Positions 9,965-19,452 of a stretch of DNA of 64,000 nt are shown here, piece by piece (positions within the stretch are counted from its first letter, which is position 1; every line of letters begins with the position of its first letter). The notes beneath the pieces are model-generated. The model ran no database searches. It saw only the letters and a list, made by a program, of their open reading frames with translations, and had not been told where the DNA came from. The stretch covers positions 1,674,001-1,738,000 of the forward strand of contig NC_012108.1 of the NCBI RefSeq assembly GCF_000020365.1. Reading direction: 5' to 3'. A program made the translations under genes and the position numbers. Origin of the DNA: Desulforapulum autotrophicum HRM2 (GTDB lineage: Bacteria; Desulfobacterota; Desulfobacteria; Desulfobacterales; Desulfobacteraceae).

Positions 9965-9980
9965 TGGCATCCGTATTGCT
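9965..9980 (+). promoter_or_regulatory. Predicted sigma-54 promoter before hsdR
   Basis: The sequence is TGGCATCCGTATTGCT. Against the sigma-54 consensus TGGCACG-N4-TTGCW it keeps the essential GG (9966-9967) and GC (9978-9979), exactly 12 bases apart, and all of TTGC. The two departures are T for C and C for G at the end of the -24 element. Transcription would begin near 9991, only 4 bases before the first ATG of hsdR at 9995, so the second in-frame ATG at 10010 would be the usable start. The site lies directly after the stop codon of the CARF activator. Confidence 0.75.
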
Positions 9981-9994
9981 GTTAAATCCTTTTA

Positions 9995-12900
9995 ATGGAC
10001 AATCTGATTATGAAATCGACAAATTTTGAAGTTCTTCGTGATATATGGCCGGAACTGGCAAGTCTTGGTGGCTTTGCTGAAAACTACTCCTATACGGATC
10101 CTTCAAGCGCCCTTGTAAAACTGCGAACCTTTGTTGAATCGTTGGTTGACAGGATTTATCGATTTTACGAATTGCCCAGGCCTTATCAACCATCGCTCAA
10201 TGATCTTTTGAATAACCATGTATTCAAGGCGGCTGTCCCCCCTGTTATCTTAAACACCCTGCATATCATAAGAAAATCAGGCAACAAAGCTGCCCATGGT
10301 GCTGATATTTCGCAAAATGAAGCGCTGAAGCTGGTGAAAGATGCCCATCACCTCTCAAGGTGGTTTTATGTTTTTACCGGAGGTGCCCAGGAGGACTGGA
10401 ATGACTTTCAGGAGCCTGGTAAGCCTGAGACTATATCTGTAAAAAACAAAAAACGGGATTTTGAGGAGCTTGCGGTAAAGGAGGCCCAGTTGCAGGCCGT
10501 CCTTGAAGAGCTAAAAGTTTCAACAGCTAAAATTGAGGCTGCAGAGAAAAAAGCTGGTGAGCTTGAAAAGCTCAAGGCTGCTGGACAGAAAGCCGCTGAT
10601 TCCCTTGAGTTTGATGAGGAGATGACACGTCAGCGGCTGATTGACTGCCAGTTGGTGGATGCCGGGTGGGATGTTGCCCCGGAGGGGAAAGACACAGAAG
10701 AGGTGACCCAGGAAGAAGAAGTTCAGGGCCAGCCGACAAAAACCGGTGTGGGATATGCAGATTATGTCCTCTGGGATAATAACGGCAAGCCCCTTGCTAT
10801 TATTGAGGCTAAAAAGACCAGTGTGAGCGCGGAAAAGGGCCGGAAACAGGCTCAGCTCTATGCCGACGGCCTGGAAAAAACCTATGGCCAGCGGCCCGTC
10901 ATTTTTTACACAAACGGATTTGAAATATTTATCTGGGATGATGCCCAGAATTATCCGCCGCGACAGCTGTTCGGTTTTTATTCAAAGGACAGCCTCCAGT
11001 ATTTGATATTTCAGCGGAAATATCAAAAAGATCTGGCCTCCCTGGATTCGTCTGCTGAAATTGCAGGACGGCTTTATCAGCTTGAAGCCATCAAGCGTGT
11101 GAGCGAAAGATTTTCGGAAAAACACAGAAAAGCGCTGATAGTCCAGGCCACAGGCACCGGCAAAACCAGGGTTTCAATTGCCTTGACCGACCTTTTGATC
11201 CGTGCCGGCTGGGTAAAGCGGGTGCTTTTTCTATGTGACCGCAAAGAGTTGCGGCGCCAGGCCAAAAATGCGTTTAATGATTTTATATCAGAGCCCATGA
11301 CCATCGTTTCAGCCCGGACAGCCAAGGACAGGAATAAACGGATCTATCTGGGAACCTATCCCGCTGTCAGCAAGATCTTTCAAACTTTTGACACGGGTTT
11401 TTTTGACTTGATCATTGCTGATGAATCCCATCGAAGCATCTATAACCGTTACAGGGATATATTCACCTATTTTGATGCCCTTCAGGTTGGGTTGACTGCC
11501 ACCCCTGTCGATTACATCAGCCGAAACACATTCAAGCTGTTCGGATGCAGTGAACAGAACCCCACGGCTTACTATTCCCTGGGTAAAGGCGTAGAGGAGG
11601 GCTATCTGGCTCCCTATGAAGTGTATACCCATACAACAAAGTTTCTCAGGTCAGGCATAAAATACAAAGACTTAACGGATGAACAGCGACAGCAGCTGGA
11701 AGACGACGGTGAGGATCCAAAAGCATTTAATTTTGATGCCGCCCAGGTAGACAAACAGGTTTTTAATAAAGAAACCAACCGGATGATCCTGAGAAATCTC
11801 ATGGAAAACGGAATCAGGGAAGAGACCGGGCAATTCCCCGGAAAAACCATCGTTTTTGCCAGAAGTCATGACCACGCAGTTCTTTTAGCTGAACTGTTTG
11901 ACGAGATCTATCCCCAATACGGCGGGAAATTCTGCCAGGTCATCGACAACTATGATCCAAGAGCAGAGCAGCTGATTGATGACTTTAAGGAGGGGACCCG
12001 TCAAAAAGACGATTTAACCATTGCCATATCCGTGGACATGCTGGATACGGGAATCGATATTCCCCAAATCGTCAACCTTGTATTTGCAAAGCCGGTCAAG
12101 TCCAAAGTAAAGTTCTGGCAGATGATCGGCAGGGGCACCCGGCTGTCCCCGGATCTTTTCGGCCCTGGAAAGGATAAGACAGTCTTCAGGATTTTTGATC
12201 ACTGGGGCAATTTTGAATACTTTGAAGAAAAATTCAAGAAATCGGAACCAAAGGCTTCTAAATCTTTAATGCAGCAAGTTTTTGAAACCCGGGTCAGCCT
12301 GGCGGACAAAGCGCTTAAAGAATCTGAAATCGCATTTTTTGATGATATGATACATTTGATCCAGAAGGATATTTTTTCCCTGCCTGAAAAAACAATTGCT
12401 GTAAGGGAAAAATGGCGTGAGAAAAAAAAGCTGGAAAATATGGATACCCTTAAGGGCTTTTCTCCTGCAACATTTGCATCCTTAAAAAAGGACATAGCCC
12501 CCCTGATGCAATGGGTCGATATCCGGGGGCATGCCGACGCCTGCCGATTTGATCAGCTCATTGGGCAGTTGCAGATTGAAAAACTTAAACAAAGCGCCTT
12601 GTTCGATAATTTAAAAGGAGAGTTGTTAAATCGGATCGGGCAGCTGCGGATGAACCTGAACCAGGTGAAGGAAAAAGCCGAAGTTATCAAAAGGGTAAAG
12701 GATAAAGCGTTCTGGGACACAATAACCCTGGAGGAACTTGAAGAGATACGCATAGATCTTAGGGATATCATGCAGTTTCGGGATAAAGGCCCGGTTCAGC
12801 CCAACCCCGAACCTTATCTGATAGATATCGAAGACAGTGACGAGATCATGGAAGAGAAAACCCCATATGTTGCCGAAGTTGAGATGGCAGCCTATAAGAA

Positions 12901-13393
12901 ACGGGTTGAGGAAGCACTGCTTGGGATCTTCGATAAAAATAATACCCTGCAGAAAATTAAAACCGGACAATCCGTCAGCAAGAAAGACCTTGATTCCCTT
13001 GTATCTCTGGTGCTTACACAGAACCCGGATGTGGATTTCAACCTTCTGGCGGAGTTCTATCCTGAAAATGCCAGGTCTCTGGATTTTATTATTCGGTCAA
13101 TTATTGGTATGGACGCCGGGGCTGTACAACAGCGGTTTGAAGCGTTTGCCGTGAAAAATTCCGGATTGAGCGCCCGGCAGGTCAGTTTTTTAAGAATGCT
13201 TCAAAACCATATTGCAAAATATGGATCCATAGAAATAGACAACCTCTATGAAGCGCCGTTTACCACCCTGGCCAGTGACGGTATTGACGGTGTTTTTAAA
13301 GATGGCAGCCAGGTGGATGACATCATCAGCATTCTTGAAACCTTTCAGCCCCATGTGCAGGATGTTTTGACAGATGAAAACAGACCCAATTAA
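9995..13393 (+). CDS. hsdR: Type I restriction enzyme R subunit HsdR
   Basis: This is the DNA-translocating and cutting subunit of a type I restriction system. The N-terminal 120 residues look like a DUF4145 domain, followed by a coiled coil (about 160-205). Next comes the nuclease domain with YADYVLWD and IIEAKK (about 252-275), the PD-(D/E)xK core. The SF2 motor has Walker A ATGTGKT (about 384-390), DESH (about 476) and LTATP. The C-terminal third matches the EcoEI-type R domain. The length of 1132 residues is normal, and no key motif is missing. A sigma-54 transcript would start near 9991, so initiation at ATG 10010 (residue 6, MKSTNFEVLRD) is more likely than at 9995. Neither has a strong ribosome-binding site. 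It is followed after 62 bases by hsdM. Confidence 0.96.
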   Translation: MDNLIMKSTNFEVLRDIWPELASLGGFAENYSYTDPSSALVKLRTFVESLVDRIYRFYELPRPYQPSLNDLLNNHVFKAAVPPVILNTLHIIRKSGNKAAHGADISQNEALKLVKDAHHLSRWFYVFTGGAQEDWNDFQEPGKPETISVKNKKRDFEELAVKEAQLQAVLEELKVSTAKIEAAEKKAGELEKLKAAGQKAADSLEFDEEMTRQRLIDCQLVDAGWDVAPEGKDTEEVTQEEEVQGQPTKTGVGYADYVLWDNNGKPLAIIEAKKTSVSAEKGRKQAQLYADGLEKTYGQRPVIFYTNGFEIFIWDDAQNYPPRQLFGFYSKDSLQYLIFQRKYQKDLASLDSSAEIAGRLYQLEAIKRVSERFSEKHRKALIVQATGTGKTRVSIALTDLLIRAGWVKRVLFLCDRKELRRQAKNAFNDFISEPMTIVSARTAKDRNKRIYLGTYPAVSKIFQTFDTGFFDLIIADESHRSIYNRYRDIFTYFDALQVGLTATPVDYISRNTFKLFGCSEQNPTAYYSLGKGVEEGYLAPYEVYTHTTKFLRSGIKYKDLTDEQRQQLEDDGEDPKAFNFDAAQVDKQVFNKETNRMILRNLMENGIREETGQFPGKTIVFARSHDHAVLLAELFDEIYPQYGGKFCQVIDNYDPRAEQLIDDFKEGTRQKDDLTIAISVDMLDTGIDIPQIVNLVFAKPVKSKVKFWQMIGRGTRLSPDLFGPGKDKTVFRIFDHWGNFEYFEEKFKKSEPKASKSLMQQVFETRVSLADKALKESEIAFFDDMIHLIQKDIFSLPEKTIAVREKWREKKKLENMDTLKGFSPATFASLKKDIAPLMQWVDIRGHADACRFDQLIGQLQIEKLKQSALFDNLKGELLNRIGQLRMNLNQVKEKAEVIKRVKDKAFWDTITLEELEEIRIDLRDIMQFRDKGPVQPNPEPYLIDIEDSDEIMEEKTPYVAEVEMAAYKKRVEEALLGIFDKNNTLQKIKTGQSVSKKDLDSLVSLVLTQNPDVDFNLLAEFYPENARSLDFIIRSIIGMDAGAVQQRFEAFAVKNSGLSARQVSFLRMLQNHIAKYGSIEIDNLYEAPFTTLASDGIDGVFKDGSQVDDIISILETFQPHVQDVLTDENRPN

Positions 13394-13455
13394 CAACCAT
13401 AAAAAGAGTTGATAATACGTAGTTAATTCAAAGAAGTAAAGGTGAATGAAAAGAT

Positions 13456-14967
13456 ATGATAACCGGTGATTTAAAGTGTAAAATTGATAAATTGTGGGAA
13501 GAATTCTGGACTGGGGGTATTACCAATCCTCTTACCGTAATTGAGCAGATCTCTTTTCTGATGTTCTCACGCCTCCTGGATGAGACGGAAAGAAGAAACG
13601 AAAAGAAAGCCAAAAGGACCAAAAAAGAATTTAAGCCCGTGTTTAAGGCGGATGAACAGGATCTTCGATGGTCAAATTATTTCCACCTGGGCGCAAAAGA
13701 AATGCTGCCCCTTGTTCGAGACAGGGTATTCCCACATTTTAAGACTGCGGCCATGGAGAATACGGCATTCGGAGAATATATGAAGGATGCCCAGCTAATG
13801 ATCCAGAAGCCTCAGTTGTTGGCTTCCGCGGTTACACTTATCGGTGACCTCCCCCTGGACAGGGGAGATACAAAAGGGGATCTGTATGAATACCTGCTGG
13901 GAAAACTGACCACCGCCGGAATAAACGGACAGTTCAGAACGCCCCGGCATATCATCCGCATGATGGTTGATATCCTTGATCCCAAACCGGATGAAACCGT
14001 TGCCGATCCTGCCTGCGGTACAGCAGGCTTTCTTGTCTCCGTCATGGAGTATCTACTTGAAAACTATACCTCTAAAGAGGCGGTCATTACTCATGATACC
14101 GGTGAAAAAACATTCCCCGGGGATAAGCTTGAAGCACACCAGTGGAAGCACATCACCCATGGCATGTTCCATGGCTTTGATTTTGATATCACCATGCTTC
14201 GGATTTCTGTTATGAATCTTCTGCTCCACGGCATTGATTCCCCCACCATCCATTACCAGGATACACTGAGCAATAATTTTCCTGAAAAATTCCCGAACTT
14301 TGCTGAAGACGGATTTGATGTCATCCTGGCAAATCCTCCGTTCAAAGGGAGTTTGGATTTTGAGGATGTCCATCCCTCCCTTCTTTCAAAGGTGAAAACC
14401 AAGAAAACAGAACTGTTGTTTGTCACCCTGATTTTAAAGATGCTGAAGCTGGGTGGCCGGTCAGCCACCATTGTGCCTGATGGGGTCCTTTTTGGCTCGT
14501 CCAAAGCCCATGTGGCCTTAAGAAAAGCTCTTGTTGAAGAAAATCAGTTGGAAGGCGTTATCTCACTTCCGTCAGGTGTTTTTAAACCTTATGCCGGAGT
14601 TTCCACGGCAATTCTAATTTTTACCAAAGGCGGTAAAACAGATGATGTCTTTTATTATGATCTTACTGCTGACGGTTTTTCCCTGGATGATAAAAGGGTT
14701 AAAGTTGAAAAAAATGATATTCCCGATGTAATTGAACGGTGGAAAAATAAGGATCCCCAAAAAGATACGGACAAAACCCAGAAATTTTTCTTTGTTTCAA
14801 AGGATGAAATCAAGGCCAATAAATACGATCTTTCCATAAACCGGTACAAAGAAATTGTTTATGAGGAAGATGAGTATGAACCGCCTAAGGACATTCTTGC
14901 CAGGATGAAGGATCTTGAAAAAGAGATTTTGGCAGATATGGATGAGTTGGAGGGGATGTTGGGATGA
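13456..14967 (+). CDS. hsdM: Type I modification methyltransferase HsdM
   Basis: This is the N6-adenine DNA methyltransferase of the type I system. It protects host sites and is also required for restriction, in complex with HsdS and HsdR. A helical N-terminal domain (about 1-145) precedes the catalytic domain with the S-adenosylmethionine motif DPACGTAGF (about 182-190) and the catalytic NPPF (about 293-296), inside [12 protein letters not shown]. The length (503 aa) is typical. The ATG at 13456 follows AAAGGTGAATG, a usable ribosome-binding site. The stop overlaps the hsdS start by 4 bases (ATGA), so M and S are translationally coupled. The gene appears intact. Confidence 0.97.
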   Translation: MITGDLKCKIDKLWEEFWTGGITNPLTVIEQISFLMFSRLLDETERRNEKKAKRTKKEFKPVFKADEQDLRWSNYFHLGAKEMLPLVRDRVFPHFKTAAMENTAFGEYMKDAQLMIQKPQLLASAVTLIGDLPLDRGDTKGDLYEYLLGKLTTAGINGQFRTPRHIIRMMVDILDPKPDETVADPACGTAGFLVSVMEYLLENYTSKEAVITHDTGEKTFPGDKLEAHQWKHITHGMFHGFDFDITMLRISVMNLLLHGIDSPTIHYQDTLSNNFPEKFPNFAEDGFDVILANPPFKGSLDFEDVHPSLLSKVKTKKTELLFVTLILKMLKLGGRSATIVPDGVLFGSSKAHVALRKALVEENQLEGVISLPSGVFKPYAGVSTAILIFTKGGKTDDVFYYDLTADGFSLDDKRVKVEKNDIPDVIERWKNKDPQKDTDKTQKFFFVSKDEIKANKYDLSINRYKEIVYEEDEYEPPKDILARMKDLEKEILADMDELEGMLG

Positions 14968-16145
14968 ACTATGAAAAAATCTCAATTTCAGATTTTTGTA
15001 AAACAGGTAGTGGTGGAACCCCATCAAGGAGAAATTTAGAGTTTTATAAGGGGAGTATCCCATGGATTAAATCGGGTGAGTTGAAAGAGGATATAATTTA
15101 TGATTCGGAAGAAAAAATTAGCGCTGAAGCCATAGAAAATTCAAGTGCTAAAATCATATCGAACAAAGCAATTTTAGTAGCTATGTATGGGGCTACTATT
15201 GGGCGAGTTGCTATGTTAGGTGTGGATGCCGCTACTAATCAAGCTATATGTAATATAATTCCAGATAGTAAAAGAGCTGACAATCGTTATCTTTTTTATG
15301 CTCTTCAAAACGCTGTCCCTGTTTTATTGAGCAGAAAAGTTGGTGGCGGGCAGCCCAATATAAGCCAAACTATTATAAAAGATACAAAGATTCCTCTCCC
15401 ACCAATAAAAGAGCAAAAGCGCATTGCAGCAATCCTTGACAAGGCAGATGCCATCCGCCGGAAACGGGAAAAAGCAATAGAGCTGGCTGATGAGTTTTTG
15501 AAGTCTGTCTTTCTATATATGTTTGGTGATCCGGTTACCAATCCGAAGGGATGGCCAGAATATAAATTGTCTGAAATATCTGAGTTGAAATCTGGGGTAA
15601 CTAAAGGACGTAAATTAGATGGCAAAAAAACAATAGCCGTACCATATATGAGAGTCGCAAATGTCCAGGATGGCCATATAATTATTGATGATTTAAAAGA
15701 AATAGAGGTGCTGGAAACTGATGTAGAAAAATTTCAGTTGAATGTTGGCGATCTTCTGCTTACAGAGGGTGGCGACCCGGATAAGTTAGGCCGAGGAGCA
15801 GTATGGAAAGGGGAAATTAATCCCTGCATTCATCAGAATCACATATTCAGAGTAAGACCAGATGAAAAAAGGATTCTTCCTGAATACTTAAGCAAACAGA
15901 TTGGAAGTGCGCGTGGTAAAAGATATTTTTTAAGCTCGGCTAAACAAACTACCGGTGTAGCCTCAATAAATATGACGCAATTAAAAAATTTTAGTGCGTT
16001 AGTCCCGCCAATGAGTCTGCAAAAAGAATTTTGTGAAATAGCTGCTAAGCTTGAGTCCATAAAAAATAAGATGATTGATAAATTAACAAACCAAGAACAT
16101 CTTTTCAATTCGCTTACTCAAAGAGCATTCCGTGGAGATCTATAA
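14964..16145 (+). CDS. hsdS: Type I specificity subunit HsdS
   Basis: HsdS sets the DNA target of the type I complex. Two target-recognition domains are visible: one near residues 1-150, the other near 190-360. The first is followed by a conserved helical spacer with [18 protein letters not shown] (about 147-164), and the second by the matching [19 protein letters not shown] region. The length of 393 residues is normal for two half-sites. The recognition domains are markedly more AT-rich than hsdM and hsdR, as expected for gene parts that are exchanged by recombination. The start overlaps hsdM by 4 bases, and the ATPase gene begins on the next base after the stop. Confidence 0.95.
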   Translation: MNYEKISISDFCKTGSGGTPSRRNLEFYKGSIPWIKSGELKEDIIYDSEEKISAEAIENSSAKIISNKAILVAMYGATIGRVAMLGVDAATNQAICNIIPDSKRADNRYLFYALQNAVPVLLSRKVGGGQPNISQTIIKDTKIPLPPIKEQKRIAAILDKADAIRRKREKAIELADEFLKSVFLYMFGDPVTNPKGWPEYKLSEISELKSGVTKGRKLDGKKTIAVPYMRVANVQDGHIIIDDLKEIEVLETDVEKFQLNVGDLLLTEGGDPDKLGRGAVWKGEINPCIHQNHIFRVRPDEKRILPEYLSKQIGSARGKRYFLSSAKQTTGVASINMTQLKNFSALVPPMSLQKEFCEIAAKLESIKNKMIDKLTNQEHLFNSLTQRAFRGDL

Positions 16146-17789
16146 ATGAAATTAACCGGCATGACCATCGAAAATTTTAAGGGAATCAGTAAGCCTGTTC
16201 ATATTGATTTCAAACCGGTCACCCTCTTGTTTGGTCCCAACAGTGCCGGTAAAAGCACAATTGTCCAGGCACTGCATTACGCACGGGAAATCTTTGAACG
16301 GGGGAATGTCGATCCGGATAGGACATTGACCGGCGGTGAAAATCTGGATCTCGGGGGATTTAAAAATCTGGTGCACAATCATGAACTTTCCCGTCCTGTT
16401 ATCATGAAGTTTGAGCTTGATATTGAAGCGGATCAGCTTCCTGAATATCGGGATTGGGTTGAGGATGATACAGGGGCTGCCCACTATTTTGAGTCTGATT
16501 TTTATGAGATTCCGGCCCGGGTGAATAGCTGCTGGGTGGAAATTGTAATTAAATGGAGCGCGGTGGCCGAAAGGCCAATCTTGAAGTCTTATCGCGTCGA
16601 TATCTCAGGCAAGGAACTTGCAAAAATAGAAACTTCGGAAGATGGGCGTCAAATTAGTCTTTCAAATTTTAATATGCTTCATCCTGTGTTCCATGACCCA
16701 GAGACAACAAACGATGAAATCATAAGAACATTAAAAGAATTGTTTGAGGGGGAAGGTGATCCGGACGTTGAGAAGCTTGGCCCCATGTTTCCGCTTTTTC
16801 TTGAGTTTAGCCGGGATGAAGCGGGTGGGTATGATCTGCATCAGCCCATTGGGATTACCAGCCAGACTCAATCGGCAATGCCGGTATGGGGGCGGTCTCT
16901 GGGATTTAGTTCAAATAATCTTTTGTTGAATATTGACTGGGAAGATCAAACGATATTCACGGCGATCGCAAGCTCGCTTATCGTCGGGCCCGGTGAAATG
17001 GTAAGGGATGTTTTAAGAAAATTTAAATACATCGGTCCGATCCGGGAAGTCCCAAAAAGAAATTTCCATCCTTCAATAACCTATGACGAATCCCGCTGGT
17101 CAAACGGCCTTGCTGCCTGGGATTTTTTGTATAAATCTGATGAGGCGTTTATTGCAGAGCTGAACAAATGGATTTCAAGGGAAGATAAGTTCAATACCGG
17201 TTACCGAGTTGAATTAAAAAAAACATATGAATTGGATGTCAACAGTCCCCTTGCAATAAGCCTTCAAAGTGGGGATATCATTGAAGAGGATTTTGCACCC
17301 AATGAACTCAATCGTTTCCCTGTAAAAACTCAACTGGTATTGAAAGAAGAATTCAGCCGGATTGAGGTTCATCCCCAGGATATTGGTGTTGGCATTTCCC
17401 AGGTCCTTCCTGTTATTGTGGCGTCTCTTTCTTCTCGTGAGGGAATCATTGCAATGGAACAGCCGGAACTGCATATCCACCCGGCCCTTCAGGTGGCTTT
17501 GGGGGATCTGTTTATTGCCAGGGTCAATGAAAACGATGCTTGTTTTTTAATAGAAACCCATAGTGAGCATTTAATTCTTAGATTGCTGCGCCGGATACGC
17601 GAAACGACTGAAAATGAATTGCCTCCCGGGGTAGATGGATTTACATCTGACAAATTATCAGTCTTGTATCTCGATAAAAAAGATTCCGGGCTTGAAGTTC
17701 TAAAACTTGATGTCGATGATACCGGTGATTTTGAGACGGAATGGCCAAAAGGATTTTTTGAAGAAAGAGACGAGGAGTTGTTTTTTTAA
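16146..17789 (+). CDS. AAA+/ABC-type ATPase with DUF3696 C-terminus
   Basis: This is an SMC/RecF/OLD-like ATPase of 547 residues. Walker A GPNSAGKST lies at 30-38. The signature and Walker B block MEQPELHIHPALQ (around 438-450) is followed by IETHSEHLILRLLRRI. The tail with EWPKGFFEERDEELF is typical of DUF3696. No TOPRIM nuclease domain follows, so any cutting activity would have to come from a partner. It begins one base after hsdS and overlaps the next gene by one base, so it is part of the restriction operon. ATPases of this kind next to hsd genes have been called Rlo-type accessory proteins. A role as sensor or ATP-driven loader of its downstream partner is inference. A second DUF3696 ATPase occurs at 45900 in another cassette. 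Confidence 0.85.
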   Translation: MKLTGMTIENFKGISKPVHIDFKPVTLLFGPNSAGKSTIVQALHYAREIFERGNVDPDRTLTGGENLDLGGFKNLVHNHELSRPVIMKFELDIEADQLPEYRDWVEDDTGAAHYFESDFYEIPARVNSCWVEIVIKWSAVAERPILKSYRVDISGKELAKIETSEDGRQISLSNFNMLHPVFHDPETTNDEIIRTLKELFEGEGDPDVEKLGPMFPLFLEFSRDEAGGYDLHQPIGITSQTQSAMPVWGRSLGFSSNNLLLNIDWEDQTIFTAIASSLIVGPGEMVRDVLRKFKYIGPIREVPKRNFHPSITYDESRWSNGLAAWDFLYKSDEAFIAELNKWISREDKFNTGYRVELKKTYELDVNSPLAISLQSGDIIEEDFAPNELNRFPVKTQLVLKEEFSRIEVHPQDIGVGISQVLPVIVASLSSREGIIAMEQPELHIHPALQVALGDLFIARVNENDACFLIETHSEHLILRLLRRIRETTENELPPGVDGFTSDKLSVLYLDKKDSGLEVLKLDVDDTGDFETEWPKGFFEERDEELFF

Positions 17790-18673
17790 TGATTTATGAG
17801 TATGCTGTTTCTCCTGAGTTGTTTTCAAGTGCTACGTTTATTCAAACGCTTCAACATACTTTCGGCAAAGAGGAAGGTCGTCTTTTTTCCGAAATCCCCA
17901 AAAAAATCTGGCAGCGACAGGTATTCGAAGTTATCAAGGTTTCTGAAAATAAACCTGTCATGCGTAAAACAATGCAAAATGCCGTAAAAAACCTTTTTAA
18001 AAAGGCGTTATACAAGCGTAATAACCACCCTGCCTTTGACGGAAGTGAATGGTTGCAATTTGTTATCAATGTCCATAGTGAAAGGCCTTTCAGGGCGATT
18101 ATTGCAGATCAATATGAAGGTGATGAAAAGTTCGTTCTGGTAAATAACCTGGACTTGGCAGATCAGCCTCTCTGGACAGTTCCCAAAGATGTATCCGTGG
18201 ATAGAGAACACAAAGTTATGGTGCAGCAAATAAGGTCCATGCTGAATTGTGCATCTGAAATCATTCTGGTTGACAGAAATTTTAAACCGGAAACACAGCG
18301 TTTTCAGAATGTGTTATCAGAAATTATGGAGATGCTCTCAAAGAGAACTCATGGGCCAAGTATCGCAAAGGTTGTTTATCATACAGGTGATAGTGTTTCT
18401 GTGGGCTATCTGGAAAATCAGTGTTTGAGACATATCAAACCGATAATCCCATCTGGTATGAGACTGGAGGTAGTCGTCTGGCCAAAGGATAAACTTCATG
18501 ATCGCTTTGTTTTAACAAACATCGGTGGTGTACTTTTTGGGCAAGGCCTTGATGAGCGCCTCGGGTTCGGACCTGATAAAATTTTAATAACCCGGCTTTC
18601 TGATGACACCTACAAAGAATGGTGGTCCCTGTGTAAAAATAAGACCACTGATTTCACGATATGCTCGTCGTAG
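17789..18673 (+). CDS. Phospholipase-D-like / MIT_C-like protein, putative effector of the ATPase
   Basis: The protein has 294 residues. The first 130 have no motif I recognise. The C-terminal half has ASEIILVDRNFKP and WPKDKLHDRFVLTN, followed by the turn GVLFGQGLDERLGF. That is the form of a single HKD-like phosphodiesterase half-site with H-D-R in place of the usual HxK, as in the MIT C-terminal family of PLD-like domains. Whether it cuts nucleic acid is not visible from sequence. The start codon shares a base with the ATPase stop, so the two are certainly coupled. It is the last gene before a 229-base gap that holds the second sigma-54 promoter. Confidence 0.6.
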   Translation: MIYEYAVSPELFSSATFIQTLQHTFGKEEGRLFSEIPKKIWQRQVFEVIKVSENKPVMRKTMQNAVKNLFKKALYKRNNHPAFDGSEWLQFVINVHSERPFRAIIADQYEGDEKFVLVNNLDLADQPLWTVPKDVSVDREHKVMVQQIRSMLNCASEIILVDRNFKPETQRFQNVLSEIMEMLSKRTHGPSIAKVVYHTGDSVSVGYLENQCLRHIKPIIPSGMRLEVVVWPKDKLHDRFVLTNIGGVLFGQGLDERLGFGPDKILITRLSDDTYKEWWSLCKNKTTDFTICSS

Positions 18674-18841
18674 AAATTGAACGTAGGTAATAAAGTTTAT
18701 GTCTGAATAAAAAATATTATATCTGCACCTGCTGTTTTTTTTCTAAAAATGAGAATTTCATAACTTGAATTGTCTTTTATTTCTTTTATAATCAGGATGT
18801 TCTGAAGATTTCCTCTCGCCTTTCATGATTTTTAGTAAACC

Positions 18842-18857
18842 TGGCACGCTCCTGGCA
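18842..18857 (+). promoter_or_regulatory. Predicted sigma-54 promoter before the TerY-P module
   Basis: The sequence TGGCACGCTCCTGGCA matches the consensus TGGCACG-N4-TTGCA at every fixed base but one, with G for the second T of the -12 element. GG at 18843-18844 and GC at 18855-18856 are 12 bases apart. Transcription would start near 18868, giving a leader of about 35 bases with a full ribosome-binding site before the ATG at 18903. Together with the site at 9965 it makes two sigma-54 promoters within 9 kb of a sigma-54 activator gene. Confidence 0.8.
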
Positions 18858-18902
18858 ATATCTCCTTTTTAGTTAATAATTTACGAAAGGAGGTGATTGG
18901 AC

Positions 18903-19124
18903 ATGAGCAAGAACCAGCATATCGTTCCCCATGGGGATCAATGGGCAGTCAAGGGGGCCGGAAATTCCCGGGCCACTTCTTTACACATAACCCAGCAGGG
19001 AGCCATTGACGCCGGACGGCAGATTGCCCAGAACCAGCAGGGTGAACTTCTCATCCATGGCAGAAACGGTCAGATAAGAGAAAAGAACTCTTATGGAAAT
19101 GATCCGTTTCCGCCCAAAGGGTAG
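18903..19124 (+). CDS. DUF2188 small protein
   Basis: The protein has 73 residues. It shows the DUF2188 pattern: HIVPHGDQWAVKGAG, a stretch of regularly placed alanine/glutamine residues, then a glycine-rich tail with LLIHGRNGQIREKNSYG. The function of the family is not known. Members are small soluble proteins found across bacteria, often in stress or defence settings. The ATG at 18903 sits 9 bases after a near-perfect Shine-Dalgarno (AAAGGAGGTGA at 18886-18896), which makes it a better start than the TTG at 18897. It is the first gene behind the sigma-54 promoter at 18842 and is followed by a terminator-like hairpin. Confidence 0.8.
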   Translation: MSKNQHIVPHGDQWAVKGAGNSRATSLHITQQGAIDAGRQIAQNQQGELLIHGRNGQIREKNSYGNDPFPPKG

Positions 19125-19136
19125 GAATAAGGAATG

Positions 19137-19176
19137 CACCAAAGGGGAATCATCGATTGGCCCTTTGGTGTATTTT
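19137..19176 (+). terminator. Terminator-like hairpin after the DUF2188 gene
   Basis: A perfect 10-bp stem, CACCAAAGGG (19137-19146) with CCCTTTGGTG (19161-19170), encloses a 14-base loop and is followed by TATTTTC. The U-tract is short, so this may be a leaky terminator or attenuator that separates the sigma-54 transcript from terY rather than a full stop. Confidence 0.55.
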
Positions 19177-19262
19177 CAACCGGTTGCCACAGACGGCTGC
19201 CTATGGATTTTTCAGCCTTCAACACAGCGGCCAACCCACAGGGATAAATGTTTTAAGAATCG

Positions 19263-19291
19263 TTGACATAGTTCTTTTAACCTCATAGTAT
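19263..19291 (+). promoter_or_regulatory. Candidate sigma-70 promoter upstream of the vWA gene
   Basis: TTGACA (19263-19268) and TAGTAT (19286-19291) are separated by 17 bases. The -35 is perfect and the -10 matches four of six bases. It would give a leader of about 150 bases before the ATG at 19453, containing a small ATGCCA/TGGCAT hairpin. This would give the TerY-P genes a basal promoter independent of the sigma-54 site. Confidence 0.45.
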
Positions 19292-19452
19292 TCGCGGCGA
19301 AATAAAAGACGATTCTATGTCTGCATACTCCCTTGTCTTTAAGGGGGTTATGCCAAAGCCGTGGCATACGATCTATTAGTAATTCAAATTTCTTTGACGG
19401 TATATTCTGCATTACGCCAAATGAAATTTCATTGAAAGGTAAAGGATAAAAA

